Shown: one piece after another, positions 29,510 through 41,786 of the stretch
Layout: the number at the start of each line of letters is the position of its first letter
Position numbering within the stretch: the stretch's first letter is position 1
Assembly: GCF_017562075.2 (NCBI RefSeq)
Contig: NW_024427592.1
Coordinates: forward strand, 212,501-276,500
DNA length: 64,000 nucleotides
Direction: 5' to 3'
Source: Anopheles merus
Taxonomy: Eukaryota; Arthropoda; Insecta; Diptera; Culicidae
Made by a program: the position numbers and the translations under genes
Notes under the pieces: model-generated
Database searches by the model: none
What the model saw: the letters and a program-made list of their open reading frames with translations, nothing else
What the model was told of the DNA's origin: nothing

Positions 29510-30754
29510 TTGCCTCAGCCCTCTATGCCCCGCTGCGCAAAGCGACGGAAGGCGTTATGGCGTTCTGAGAATTTTATCATGCCTTCCTTTTCTTTCCAAC
29601 GGCAAATTTGTCGAGCAGCTCGTCGAGCTGCCCGTCCCTGGCTCCGCCTCATACCCCTCGCCTGAACGCGCTGTCGAAGGTTTGGATGTGTTGGTGCATC
29701 AGACGGCCAATCGCTGTCAGCCGTCGTCCGTGCTTTTTCCCTCCATAGCGCTATCTCTTTCTCGCGTGTGGTCAATGCTCGCGAGCTGTTGTGGCGCCTA
29801 AAAATGCCGTTAACAAACATTGCGGCGATGAAGTTACATTTTCACAAATCAAACCAAAAAATCGCAATGAGTTCAAACATTGCAATATAAAAATGACCAA
29901 GGAATCGCTAGCTCACGCCGGGGGGTTTGCTGTGCAATGCGCAGAACTCTAATTCGCATTAACACATTCAGCCCGGCGCTGATTTTCATGAGCTTACCGT
30001 TCCCCCGGCATCTAGAACGCAAGCTGATTGTGAAACCGGTATACTGGAAAGTTCACTGGCAGTTTCTGGAGCCTGCCATCGAACTTAACGTGTTAAGCAT
30101 TAAGCATAACTTGGTTACACTAAGCTTTTTTGCTTTCGTATGGTGTAGATTACACAGATATGCTGAGCTGTCTGCGCAAGGGTGTGAGTGTGCGTGTGTG
30201 TGCCAAAACTGTCGCCAAATGTGTTTTCTTCCGGAATGTTATGATCGATCGAAGGAAGGTGTTCATGACAGTGGCGGAGTAGGGGGAATCGGGGGCGCCC
30301 TAGGCGGAAAGACGAGTTGAGGCCCCTGTAAATGGTAGCTGATGACCGGGAGGAGGGGGTACTGACACACAGCTGTTGGAAGATTGAACAGTATACTTAA
30401 ATTGCCAGCGGTTGGGGGGGGGGGGGGTAGGCCATGGGACCCCTACGATCATCGGTCACAGGCCCTAAAATTGTTGTCGCACATGGGGGGAGGGGAGGTG
30501 CAAATGGTTCTCCAGCCACAGAGCCCTAACGACCATCTTTCCGGGGACCCTTGTCGCTAATAAACTGTCCACTTGTATACATACGGAATACTACAGACTA
30601 GAAATCTTCGGCGACCGCCTAGTCCGTCTACCGTTAGATCCGCCGCTGGTTCATGACGGTGTTTTTTTTTTGTTGAGGAGGTGCATCCTTCCTCCTGCCT
30701 GCAGCGTATGCATCGAGCAGGAGACAGTGTGGCAGTATGCAAGTTTCACGCTGG

Positions 30755-30815
30755 ATAGGAGCGGGCCCGCGATTATTGGCTATTACGCCAATAATAATAA
30801 TAATAATAAGAAGAA
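30755..30815 (+). repeat. Remnant of second SINE family in arm 1 of B1
   Basis: The head GGATAGGAGCGGGCCCGCG is joined directly to the tail GGCTATTACGCC (AAT)n AAGAAGAAG. The body between them, present in the other three arms, is deleted. Confidence 0.6.
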
Positions 30816-31350
30816 GAACTTAGCATAGCAGTCCACACTCGGGGAAGGTTTTTGTTTTGACTTTGGTGCTGCCGGGTCTACCGCTGTGGCGCGACAAATG
30901 CACGGAATTCACTGGACTAAAACATGAACCTACCGATCCGAACCCATTCCAAGGCAATGCCGGTCAATCGGCGTCATGATAACTTCTCCAAACCAACAAG
31001 CCGCCAGAATCTGGACGGGCAGGTGCGGCACCATACGCGCACCATAATAAACAGATCCAGAATCCTCTTTTGTATGAATTCAATTCAAAATGTTGTTTCC
31101 ACTTGGGTCCGCTAGCTGAATTAGAAATAAATGTGCAATATATCACACGCACGTTTGCTTAGATCGTATGTCTTTTTAATACCCCCAAGAGCAGAGCCGA
31201 TCGCAAAGATGCCAATGCCAATGGTTGTGTTGTCTCTCAGGTAGCGAGATCAAAAATGCATGGACTTTGTAGCCGCAGCGGATGAAAATGTACGCATCAG
31301 AATCAAATAATTTTGGGGTTTCCAAACGCACGCACACTCCCAAACACACA

Positions 31351-31523
<173 letters not shown>

Positions 31524-32068
31524 TTTGTGCGCGCGTGTTTGTGTGTTTGTGAGTGTGCGTGCGTTTGGAAACCCCAAAATTATTTGATTCTGATGCGTAC
31601 ATTTTCATCCGCTGCGGCTACAAAGTCCATGCATTTTTGATCTCGCTACCTGAGAGACAACACAACCATTGGCATTGGCATCTTTGCGATCGGCTCTGCT
31701 CTTGGGGGTATTAAAAAGACATACGATCTAAGCAAACGTGCGTGTGATATATTGCACATTTATTTCTAATTCAGCTAGCGGACCCAAGTGGAAACAACAT
31801 TTTGAATTGAATTCATACAAAAGAGGATTCTGGATCTGTTTATTATGGTGCGCGTATGGTGCTGCACATGCCCGTCCAGAATCTGGTGGCTTGTTGGTTT
31901 GGAGTAGTTATCATGACGCCGGTTGACCGGCAATGCCTTGGAATGGGTTCGGATCGGTAGGTTCATGTTTTGGTCGAGTGCATTCCGTGCATTTGTCGCG
32001 CCACAGCAGTAGACCCGGCAGCACCAAAGTCAAAACAAAAACCTTCCCCGAGTGTGGACTGCTATGCT

Positions 32069-32074
32069 AGGTTC

Positions 32075-32162
<88 letters not shown>

Positions 32163-32204
32163 CATTATTATTATTATTATTATTATGATTATTATTATTA
32201 TCAT
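32069..32204. repeat. (TTA)n microsatellite
   Basis: About 45 TTA/ATT units with rare C or G changes. It is an expanded tail of the SINE in arm 2 of B1. Confidence 0.95.
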
Positions 32205-32364
32205 TGGCGTAATAGCCAACGCGATCATGCCGGCCTTTTCAGGACTTGAGTACCACATAGCCGGAGCCGGTGACTAATCCCTTGCTACGGCGGACGGTTC
32301 CTACGTGGTTAGAATCCACGACGGGCATGCAGATGTGAGTAATGAGGTGCCGCGGGACCGCTCC
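32072..32364 (-). repeat. Second SINE family copy in arm 2 of B1
   Basis: After the (TTA)n tail: GGCGTAATAGCC, CTTGAGTACCACATAGCCGG, GGTTAGAATCCACGACGGGC (box-B-like on minus) and CCGCGGGACCGCTCC (head). It resembles the main SINE in plan but not in detail. Confidence 0.75.
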
Positions 32365-33959
32365 TATCCAGCGGGCAACTTGCATACAGCCACACTGTTT
32401 CCTGCCCGATGCATACGCTGCAGGCAGGGGGAAGGATGCACTTTACAGTAAAAAAAAAACCGTCATGAACCAGCGGCGGATCTACCGGTAGGCGGACTAG
32501 GCAGTCGCCGAAGATCTCTAGTATGTAGTATGGCGTATGTTTACAAGTGGAAATTATGTATGTTTACAAGAGAATTAGCGACAAGGGCCCACGGAAAGAT
32601 GGTCGTTGTGGCCCCGTGGCTGGAGAATCATTTGCCCCCCCCCCCTTCCCCCTCATGCCGGCAATAATTGTAGGGACGGTGACCGATGATCGTAGGGGTC
32701 CCATGGTCGAAGCCCCCCCCCTCCTTCCTCCGCCGGCAATATAAGTATACTGTTCTATTTCCCAACAGCTGTGTGCCAGTATCCCCTCCTCGCTGTCATC
32801 AGTTACCATTTAGAGGCGCCTCAACTCGTCATTCCGCCTAGGGACCCCGTTTCCCCTAATCCGCCACTATCATGAACACCTTCCTTTCTTTGACCGATGG
32901 ATCATAACATTCCGGAAGAAATCACATTTGGCGACAGTTTTGCATACACACGCACACTCACACCCATGCGCAGGATGCTTAGCATATCTATATAATCCAC
33001 AACAAACGAAATCAACAGCTTAGTGTTATGCTTAATGCTTAGCACGTTCAGTTCGATGGCAGGACCCAGGGACTGCCAGTGGACTTTCCAGTATGCCGGT
33101 TTCACAATCAGCTTGCGTTCTAGATGCCGGCGGAACGGAATGTTGATGAAAATCAGCGCCGGGCTGAACGTGTCAATGCGAATTAGGGTTCTGCGCGTTG
33201 CACAGCAAACCCCCCAGCGTGAGCTAGCGATTCCTTGGTCATTTTTACATTCCAGCGATTGAACTCATTGCGCTTTTTAGGTTTGATTTGTGAAAATTAA
33301 ACTTCATCACCGCAATGATTGTGAACGGCTTTTGTAAGCGCCACAACAGCTCTCGAGCATTGGCCATACGCGAGAAAGAGATAGCGCTATGGAGGGAAAA
33401 AGCACGGACGACGGCTGACAGCGATTGGCCGTCTGATGCACCAACACATCCAAACCTTCGACAGCGCGTTCAGGCGAGGGGTATGAGGCGGAGCCAGGGA
33501 CGGGTAGCTCGACGAGCTGCTTGACAAATTTGCCGTTGGAGAGAAAAGGAAGGCATGATAAAATTCTCAGAACGCCATGATTTCTTCCGTCGCTTTGCGC
33601 AGCGGGGCCTTAAACTTTCCTTAAACTGCCCTAGTTTAAATGGGAATTTTGAAAAAGTCCTGTAAAATCAACTGTGATGCGGCTTTTTCGTTGTTTTCTT
33701 CTAGTTTCGATCGGAAAAGATGTTTCCTAACGTTATAGTTGAACATGTAGCCATTTTATACTCAAATAATATCGATTTTTTTAAGTAAAATAATGTCACA
33801 CAAAATTCGCCTTTTTTTTTATCAAATCATCCATCGATAGAAGAAAGCTTAATTTACGAACACGCCAAATCTTAGCGCTTTCAACACAATTGATCACACA
33901 CAAATCCACAATTTTAGGCGTATCGAGTACTAATCGAGCAGATATGGAAAAACAATTTC

Positions 33960-34070
33960 GAGCAAATGTTACTTGGGCAGTTTAAGGGAATTTGCTCGAA
34001 TTCCCGGTTATTCGTGTTCGAAAATGTCAATTGGGCACTTGACATTATTATCAATTGGGCGTTATTATTA
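33960..34070 (+). repeat. Old MITE flank with TTGGGC motifs
   Basis: TTACTTGGGCAG, TGTCAATTGGGCAC and TCAATTGGGCG recur here. Similar ACTCGAAAATGTCACTTGGG ends occur at about 35000 and 35545. Probably the left part of a larger inverted-repeat element into which 34071-34611 inserted. Confidence 0.45.
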
Positions 34071-34611
34071 CAGGGTTTTCGAGGATTATATAGACATGTT
34101 CATCGAGATGTAGATTTGTTCAGGCATATAATAGACTCTTTCAGCGAGATATAGATTTGTTCAGGCATATAATAGACTCTTTCAGCGAGATATAGAATTG
34201 TTCCGATGTAGGTGTAGACATGTTCGGTTATACTGTAGAGCTGTCACTTTCGTACCCCTTGGACTGCAGTTTGGATCATTCTCATCAGAAGGTAAACAAA
34301 CGATTTTGTAAAAATATGTTTGTTTTAACTAATTCCTGTATTGAACAGCTTGGGGAATGATTATTAGCTTCTTTTAGGACTTTTAAGAATGAAAAATTGA
34401 ACCCTGCGGCACAGTGTGTAAACAAAACAACTGACAGCTCTACAGAATCGCTGAACATGTCTACGCCTACTTCCGAACAATTCTATATCTCGCTGAAATA
34501 TGCCTATTATATCTCGCTCGAACGAATCTATATCTCGCTGAAAGAGTCTATTATATGGCTGAACAAATCTACATCTCGCTGAACATGTCTATATAATCCT
34601 CGAAAACCCTG
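34071..34611. repeat. 541-bp inverted-repeat element with TA TSD
   Basis: Ends CAGGGTTTTCGAGGATTATA and its complement, with long subterminal inverted arms (to about 34250 and from about 34430). TA at 34069-34070 and 34612-34613 suggests a Tc1/mariner-type MITE. A roughly 40-bp unit with GACTCTTTCAGCGAGATATA is tandemly doubled in the left arm. Confidence 0.8.
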
Positions 34612-34612
34612 T

Positions 34613-35562
34613 ATGTCAGAACTTCGGTAGAAGCCGGGCAAACAGGAAGCTTGCAGTTTCGTCCTCGGTGTACAACAATCAAAACACTGAGTAAGAAGAA
34701 ATAAACGATCTATCCAGGAGTATCAGAATAGCAGGGAAGCGCATTGACCAACAAAAAAAGTGAAAGAGTGTTTTACAATATACTTTTTGTTTGATACGGA
34801 TTGAAAAGTACACATGTTTTTTTTGGGCCGGTAGCTTTTGCACAACGTGATGACAATTCTCAAAATGGCACCAGCAAAAACGCTTCACTCTGACGTTTCA
34901 ACTGTTATAATAAGCTTAAAGTCGTTGATATCGCCAGCTCTTTAAGCTAACTTTAAGCCTGCTCTTTAAGCTTCCAGCAGCTCGAAAAACGAAAAAATCT
35001 ACTCGAAAATGTCACTTGGGCTCCCAGGTGACAACTGTTCTACATTTTTAGCTTAAACTCCTCGTGAACAGCTCGATTTAACCCATTGCCTCATATAAAC
35101 GCTTGAAAACATAGATGTGTGAGTGAACAACGATGTGTTGAAGCGTTGAAGTTAATGTCAGAACTTCGGTAGAAGCCGGACAAACAAGAAGCTTGCCGTT
35201 TTGTCCTCAGTGTACAACAACCAAAACCTTGAGTAAGAATAAATAAACGATCTATCTAGGAGTATCAGAATAGCGGTGAAACGCATGGACCAAGAAAACA
35301 ACATGAAAAGTGTTTTATAATAAACTTTTTGTTTGGTATGGATTGAAGAGTACGAATTTTTTGTTTTGGGTCGGTAGCTTGTGCACAACGTGATGACAAT
35401 TCTCAAAATGGCACCAGAAAAAACGCTTCACTCTGACGTTTCAACTGTTATAATAAGCTTAAACTCTGCAATATCGCTTGCTCTTTAAGCCAGTTTTAAG
35501 CCTGCTCTTTAAGCTTGTAGGAACTCGAAAAAGGCTAACAATCTGCTCGAAAATGTCACTTG
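34613..35562 (+). repeat. Tandem duplication, about 405-bp units, period 542 bp
   Basis: Units 34613-35016 and 35155-35562 both begin ATGTCAGAACTTCGGTAGAA and end CTCGAAAATGTCACTTGGGC, with about 85-90 percent identity by eye; a 138-bp spacer separates them. No coding motif. Confidence 0.85.
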
Positions 35563-35869
35563 GGCTCGCTTTGATAGGGCCACACAAGATCCGTTGAATT
35601 TAACAAATAAATAAATTTACTAATACCAGACTTCAGTTTATCTTCTGTATACATAATTACGTATGCCACTTCCTTCATTTTTAAAGACTTATTGTCGTGT
35701 TGAAGTAATGTTTTTATTACATGTGCGAATTTTGAACTCTAGTTCGACCATACTGATTGGTCCGTCATTGCACATTACTATAATTAAATTTGAAAGATAC
35801 AAAGGTTTAAAATTTAATTCTAAAAGATCTTCAGTAATTTGTATACGAATAGATTCTTCCCATCTTTCA

Positions 35870-35957
35870 AAACATTTGAATCCTTTCGCGGGCCGGATTG
35901 CATGTTGCGGTGGGTCGCATGTGGCCCGCGTGTCGGACATTGCCTACCGCTGCTCTA
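35870..35957 (-). repeat. hAT-like element end
   Basis: The minus strand begins CAGCGGTAGGCAATGTCCGA followed by CGCGGGCCACATGCGACCC, the usual hAT-MITE terminus. The other end is not identified. Confidence 0.5.
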
Positions 35958-35965
35958 AAGCCGCA

Positions 35966-36067
35966 GTTCCCGCAGCACGCTCTCTCCCCGCGCATGAACT
36001 TGTGGGGGGGATGAAATCTTACATGCACACATGGGAGAAAAACTACAAAAATGTTGAAAACCACTGC
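35966..36067 (-). repeat. Second hAT-like short element
   Basis: The minus strand starts CAGTGGTTTTCAACATTTTT. CTCTAAAG (35953-35960 region) and CTCTATGG at its other side could be a degraded 8-bp TSD. Boundaries are approximate. Confidence 0.4.
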
Positions 36068-36404
36068 TCTATGGTGAGACGAATGAAAGTGAGAACTTGT
36101 TTGTGAAAAGTTACAATTTACATGTTATTTTTTACATTTTTAATAAACACCATGTATAATCATAACAGTTATACATGCATGAACATATAAATATTTTTTT
36201 TTAGTTTCCGCACGAATCTAGCTGAAATATTTAATATTATTATCGTTAATGTTTTGCTGTAGTGATTTAAGTACATTTATATATTTGTGTATGATTCTGA
36301 TAAATCTATTGAAATAATAATAAACATAATTGAAAAAAAAAACTAAATTAATAAAAAAAAAAGTAGAATGGCTTAACCGCTACAAACTACATAATTATTG
36401 AATA

Positions 36405-36768
36405 CAGGCGGTCCCCGAGATACACGGTTAATGGGGACCGAAAACGACCGCAAAATACCGCGTATCTCGAATTTCCGCGTAAGACGAATCTCGGGATTTC
36501 CAGCCAAAATATCACTAATTTTCGTGCAATTTTGCAAGTAGGGGGTGGTTTTCGCCACCAAATTAATTATTTGATATGTTTCTACTGAATTGAACAATTT
36601 TAAACCTTTTTAAATAGTATTTTACATTCGTTCAATACGTAAATTATTAGGTATTTCACAATGGATGTGTCAAATCAGTACAATTTGCTCATAGAACTGT
36701 CAAATTTGGAAAACCGCGTATCTCCGAATCCGCGTATAAGAGGTACCGTGTATCTCGGGGACCGCCTG
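36405..36768. repeat. 364-bp MITE, pogo/mariner-like, TA TSD
   Basis: Terminal inverted repeats CAGGCGGTCCCCGAGATACA and complement, flanked by TA (36403-36404, 36769-36770). Subterminal ACCGCGTATCTCG motifs repeat inside. No transposase. Confidence 0.88.
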
Positions 36769-36904
36769 TATACAGCCAAATTCCACTTACCCGCGATGTT
36801 GAAATTGCTACATGTTGAATCTGCGCTATGATCAGAATACAGCTGAATGCACAGTGGGGGATTTTTTTTAAGGTGGGAGAACTACTCTCACTGCTGTACT
36901 GTAA

Positions 36905-37030
36905 AGCAATTTAAATCGTAAAGCGTACTCTGCGGATGCACGGAAAGATGCGCTAGTCCACCTTGGTCAGGAAAGGGAAAAATATCGTAAGCTCAGAGCA
37001 CGAATAGATATTGAATACAGTTTTTCATGA
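36905..37030 (+). other. Candidate last exon of an unidentified host gene
   Basis: 41 open codons precede TGA 37028-37030, with no ATG. The peptide is charged and helix-like (SADARKDALVHLGQEREKYR, then KLRARIDIEYSFS). The acceptor at ACTGTAAAG 36906 is weak. No family is recognised and no upstream exon is found; an open run this long could be chance. Confidence 0.25.
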
Positions 37031-37039
37031 ATCACTAAC

Positions 37040-37600
37040 ATTCTTCTGTCAATTGTTGTAGTGTAAAGACGTTAGGTCAGCTACGTATCATTATTCAGCG
37101 ATGTAGATTGTGGTACCTGGTGAATTAAGTAAATTTCCATGACTACTTATTTAAGTTGTGAATTGAGTGCTCGGAAAAAATCTGTTTCAATTTTTTTTCA
37201 AATCTCAGTTTTGTTTCAAAACGCTATGTGGTGGACATACCTTGAATTACATGGTTTATATTATTAATGATGTCTAGTGTTTGGTGGTATGATTTTCGAT
37301 AAATTACAAAGATTCGTGGCTGTGTGTGTTCATTGATTAATGCACGTTTAGTACTGTTGGAACGGACTTGTAGTAAAACAATAATTAATAGCATTCAGGT
37401 AACATAAATAAAATTTCATTTGATTATATTTTGTTTGTAAATATTTTATATTGTGTTGTTGTTGTAAAGAAATAAATCAAAATGCATGCAATTAATTGAA
37501 TTCAGTTTATTTATAATTAAAGAATAACTGTTTGCAATTTAACGTATTTATAGACAAACCTTTAAAGATCAATAAAGTATTTAAGAATATATATACATAT
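37040..37600. other. AT-rich intergenic sequence, nothing recognised
   Basis: No coding or repeat evidence. Confidence 0.45.
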
Positions 37601-37616
37601 GAATATGCTGCTATTC

Positions 37617-37806
37617 TTCCTATTCGGCACGTAGTCGGTCTAGGCCTGTTTATACCATTGATGTGCTTGGCTATCAGTGATTTTTAAATTATCCATAACA
37701 GGAGAGTCTGTGCTGTGTACCGGGGTTCACGGTTCTTATGGAGCTTGAACCCATGACGGGTATATTGTAAGACGTGCAAGTTGATGATAGTACTACGAGA
37801 CCTGTT
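37617..37806 (-). repeat. SINE, old full-length copy
   Basis: Diverged family member (GCTTGAACCCATGACGGGTA, TACTACGAGACCTG). TGCTGCTATTC (37606-37616) and TGCTACTATTC (37807-37817) form a 10/11 TSD. Confidence 0.78.
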
Positions 37807-38396
37807 TGCTACTATTCCAATCTGCATAAATCTCGAAAAGAAATGAAATAACCCGTTATCGCAAAGCTTTCTCACAATGGCTTTGACGGCATAACTTTCT
37901 GATGATCTTAAACTTTCAAGCCCTATTCGTGCAGTTTGTCACGAACGAGCAAAATGTCATGAAGATGCCACGGTTCCGTATAAGCATCAATAGCCTTTCA
38001 CTAAAAGATATATCTTCAAAAATGTGTATACAAATGTTGTAGGTTGTGATTAAGTGAAGCACGCAAAAGAACTATGGTCATTGTGTTACATTGATTTTGA
38101 ACAATGACAAAAACAAAACATATATATCATATAACTCCTACATTTTTCTTGTATTGTTTATGTACGACAGTGTGAAAAATGTTGTATGATTGATTACCAT
38201 TTATTTGATGATGTCGTGATTAATTGTGACTTTACTTCCTGTTAATCATGCAGAATTTGGCAAAGAGCAATTTAAATAGTCCAGGAATGGCAATATCCAA
38301 ACAAAACAAGGCTTAATTAAGAAGAAAACAATCATTAACAAATCGTTTAATTATATAAAATTAAAGTGCAGTTTAGGTTCAAATGTTGATAATATT

Positions 38397-38532
38397 GGTT
38401 GGTCTGGTTGTACAGTCATCAACTCGCACGACTTAACAACATGCCCATCATGACTTCAAGTCCCGAATGGACTCTACCCCCACACGTTGGAATAACTATC
38501 CTGCTATGGATGTTCAATAAGTCACTGAAAAG
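38397..38532 (+). repeat. SINE, 3'-truncated
   Basis: The head GTTGTACAGTCATCAACTCG through AGTCACTGAAAAG is present; the tail half is missing. Confidence 0.78.
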
Positions 38533-38674
38533 TTAAACTTTTAAACTGCAGTTATACTGAAGTTTTTTGTTTAACGATAACGAATAATAAAACAAAGAAA
38601 ACAGTTTTCTTACATTATTGCACATCTATTTTATATACAGCGCATATTCATTCCATAAAATTATATTGGTTCTT

Positions 38675-38853
38675 CTTCTTCTTCTACTTGGTATAACATT
38701 TTACGTAGACATACAGTCTTTCGAGACTTAATTCATTACCACGCAACCGGAAAGTCAATCCTGGCATGGTTCATTCCAGGCTTGAACCCATGATGGGCAT
38801 GTTTTTGAGTCGTTCGAGTTTATGACTGTACCATGGGACCACTCAGGTTCTAT
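38675..38853 (-). repeat. SINE, variant subfamily
   Basis: Same subtype as 6841-7035: GACATACAGTCTTTCGAGAC, GCTTGAACCCATGATGGGCA and TGACTGTACCATGGGACC, with a CTTCTTCTTCTTC tail. The TSD is unclear. Confidence 0.75.
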
Positions 38854-38859
38854 GCATTA

Positions 38860-39940
38860 TTATTAAATTTTCATTTGACATCTCATAAACCGGCAAACGG
38901 ATTTTCCATGATTATAGTAACTTTCGTTGTTTTGACCTTTAGTGACTGCATCTGTTGAATAAAAAACATTGTTTGTTCCTTAAATTCATTTAATAGAGAC
39001 TATGGAGTTAAAATAAAAAAGATGGTTTGGCAACTTACTACCATTGTGCTTCGAATCAACCTCGTTCGCACCATCTACTTTACCTACATATTCTCTTACA
39101 AAATAATCATTATAAAACAAAAAAACACAGGAAAGACAGACAAATTCCCATGAAATAACATGCCTGTGCTATTCATGAAGTTTTTATGCAACGTTTTAAG
39201 GGACCACTATTTCGATATGCCATTTCATTAATATTCAACCAAGCGGCATGCAACATTTGCTTTCGTAGCTCCAATGCAATGCAAGAGCACTATTAAGTAA
39301 GATTTTTCTTTTGTTCCCATCATTTGTTCATAACCGGCGTCCAATTGCAGATTCCGACGGTTGAGATCACTGGATGCGTGAAAATGTGAAAACAATGCTC
39401 AATTTACGTGCATTAACAACCTGTTTTCAATCGAACATTGTTAAATATGTTTCTATCATGAAAAATAATAATCTGTTAGATGTAACAATGTCGTCACAAA
39501 TATTTGTAATATCCGTTGAAAAATAAAATCAGTTATCAAAAACTTGTCTCTTTTTTGTAACAATGTTTATCACTATGCTTGACTTTAGACCAACTGATGA
39601 ATCGAGAGATGGTAAGCATCGCATTTTTAACTTCGCAAACTTTGCTACTGTTCGTATCTATCTATACATATAAGTTCATTACTTCAACAAGGTTGTAAAT
39701 TAAAATCAACAACCGATATAGATGGGATATCCAAAATGTTCGAAATGAGTTTTTTTATTTGAAAACTCAACTAACGAACTCAAAAGAAGGCAAACGTAGG
39801 ATGAATTTTAATAAACAATTGTCTTGGAAAGTTAGGTAAAATCCATGGTAAGTAAGTACCTGAGTTAGGGATGAATTAGGACCTGAAAGAGATGCAAAAG
39901 CTGAAAACATGAGTTTTAATCGCTTTTCATGTTTGAGTTT
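38860..39940. other. AT-rich intergenic sequence, nothing recognised
   Basis: No supported gene or repeat. Confidence 0.4.
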
Positions 39941-39947
39941 ACTTAGC

Positions 39948-40425
39948 AAAATTGGTGTAAGTGTGCCAGCATTTCATGTTATAACTCACTAAAACCTGTT
40001 TATTGAGAGTCGATTTAATTTTAAATAGCAATTTTACAACTATTTTCTCACTTTTATCCACTGAAACTAAGTTATGAGTACAAGGATTACTGTTTTTGAC
40101 ACGTTTTAAATGTGGTCGATGTGGTCGACAAAGACGTGATTTTTTTGGGGTACGGGGCAAAAGTGCCACTTGTATGAGGTAAGACAACATTGTTAAAATA
40201 ACATAATAATTCTAGGATAATTGTAATTATTTACGTGTCTAGAGCGTCTTGAGTCACCAATATATCGTTTTTTGCCACGAAGTAATTATACTAATTATAC
40301 CGCAATATTGTAGCTACTGGCCAGTTTTTCCGGCGCGGAATCCGCGCATATTAACGCAGCATATCGCTGCATGCTACTACAATCTTTGAGTTTTTGACAG
40401 CCTGTGCCTATGAAATTAAAAAATA
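39948..40425 (+). repeat. Diverged partial copy of the 40597-41477 element
   Basis: Runs parallel to 40613-41055: GTGTGCCAGCATTTCATGTT, TACGGGGCAAAAGTGCCACT, GTCACCAATA, and TTTTTGACAGCCTGTGCCTA. The outer ends are missing. Confidence 0.65.
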
Positions 40426-40596
40426 TAGATAAAAAATGACTTATTATTTCTCTTACAAACAAACAAAACTCCCTAACTGTTTGCTTTTTGCTTGCGATAA
40501 TGTGCCCGAACATAAGTGTGCCACAGTCTTGCGATACAAATCTGCAGATCCCTGCAGATTTGGCACAGTATAACTAGACATAAGTACGAAACCATA

Positions 40597-41477
40597 TGTA
40601 GCGGAATTTGGGGCAAGTGTGCCACCTTAAGCATTTCAAGTTATAATTCACTAAAACGTGTTTGTCAAAAAGCCGATTTAAATCTCATAACCATTTTACA
40701 TCTATTTCCTCACTTATAAATGAGTTTCGCTTGAAAAATGTGCAAACAAAATTGTTTTTGAAGCGTTTTAAAAAGGGTCCTAAAAGACGTTGTGTTTTGG
40801 ACCATGGGGCAAGAGTGCCACTCGTATGGGGCAAGACGGCCACCTGGTTAAAATAAACCTTTTTCTTAAATAATTGGAAATAGTTTCGTTTGAAGCACTA
40901 GTGTATGTATTCCTACACTCCTACATCACCAATGAACCCTTTTTGACCACCAACTGTACCACAATATGGTTTGTTACTGTTCTGTTTTTCCGGGCACCAT
41001 TCCGCAACACGCTACAACAATGTTTACATTTTTGACAGCTCGCGCCTATGAAAGATGGTGGCACACTTGCCCCAAACAGAGATGGCTCTTTTGCCCCAAA
41101 AGTTGTAACTTTTTTGTAATTGAATTTTTCTGTGATAAAAAGAAAGTTTTTTTCAACTAACTTCACAAAAAAATTCACGTTTTCTCAGCTATACGGTGAT
41201 GTAAATATTTTCTCGGTTGATTGTTCGCATGATTTTTGAGAGCTTATTTTGTTGGATTAAAAAATTATAAAATTCTGCTCAATTTTGAAACTCAACATAA
41301 ATCAATTCAAAACAATGGGGAAATATCGATTGATCTATATGAAATTCGGCTCAGTATACCTAGTCATTGAAAAGCAATCAACTGTATACACAATTGATCA
41401 TTTAACTAAAGCTTTTAAGGAAAAAAGGTTGGTGGCACTCTTGCCCCTATGGCACACTTGCCCCAAATTCCGCTACA
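40597..41477. repeat. 881-bp MITE-like element with about 28-bp TIRs
   Basis: TGTAGCGGAATTTGGGGCAA at 40597 is mirrored by CCCCAAATTCCGCTACA ending 41477, and further GGGGCAA/TTGCCCC motifs lie inside. No coding capacity and no clear TSD. Confidence 0.72.
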
Positions 41478-41622
41478 GGTATCAATTTGGGTCTTGCCAT
41501 AAGAGACTCGGAGCTTGTTTGTACTTCATGCCTTCTGAGGCAATCTGATAGTGGGGGGATTTACGATTCTAACCTGCTTCTTGTATGGAGTTTTGACACT
41601 CAGGGGCTGAAATCATGTCAAC

Positions 41623-41786
41623 TTCTCTTCTCTTTGGCTCAACAACCGTTGTCGGTCAAGGCCTGCCTATACCACTACTTGTGGGCTTGGCTTTCAGTGA
41701 CTCATTGATCCCCCCATAGCAGGATAGCCAGTCCTACGTACGGCGGCACGGTCCATTTGAGGCTTGAACCCATGACGGGCTAGTTG
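41623..41786 (-). repeat. SINE, head-truncated, with perfect 15-bp TSD
   Basis: It lacks roughly the first 40 bases of the head, yet TGAAATCATGTCAAC flanks it at 41608-41622 and 41787-41801 (15/15). So the truncated form itself was inserted. Confidence 0.9.

Noticed and set aside
39572..39611. A possible first exon (MFITMLDFRPTDESRD before GTAAGC)
   Set aside because: Only 16 codons, no downstream exon and no promoter signal; most likely chance.
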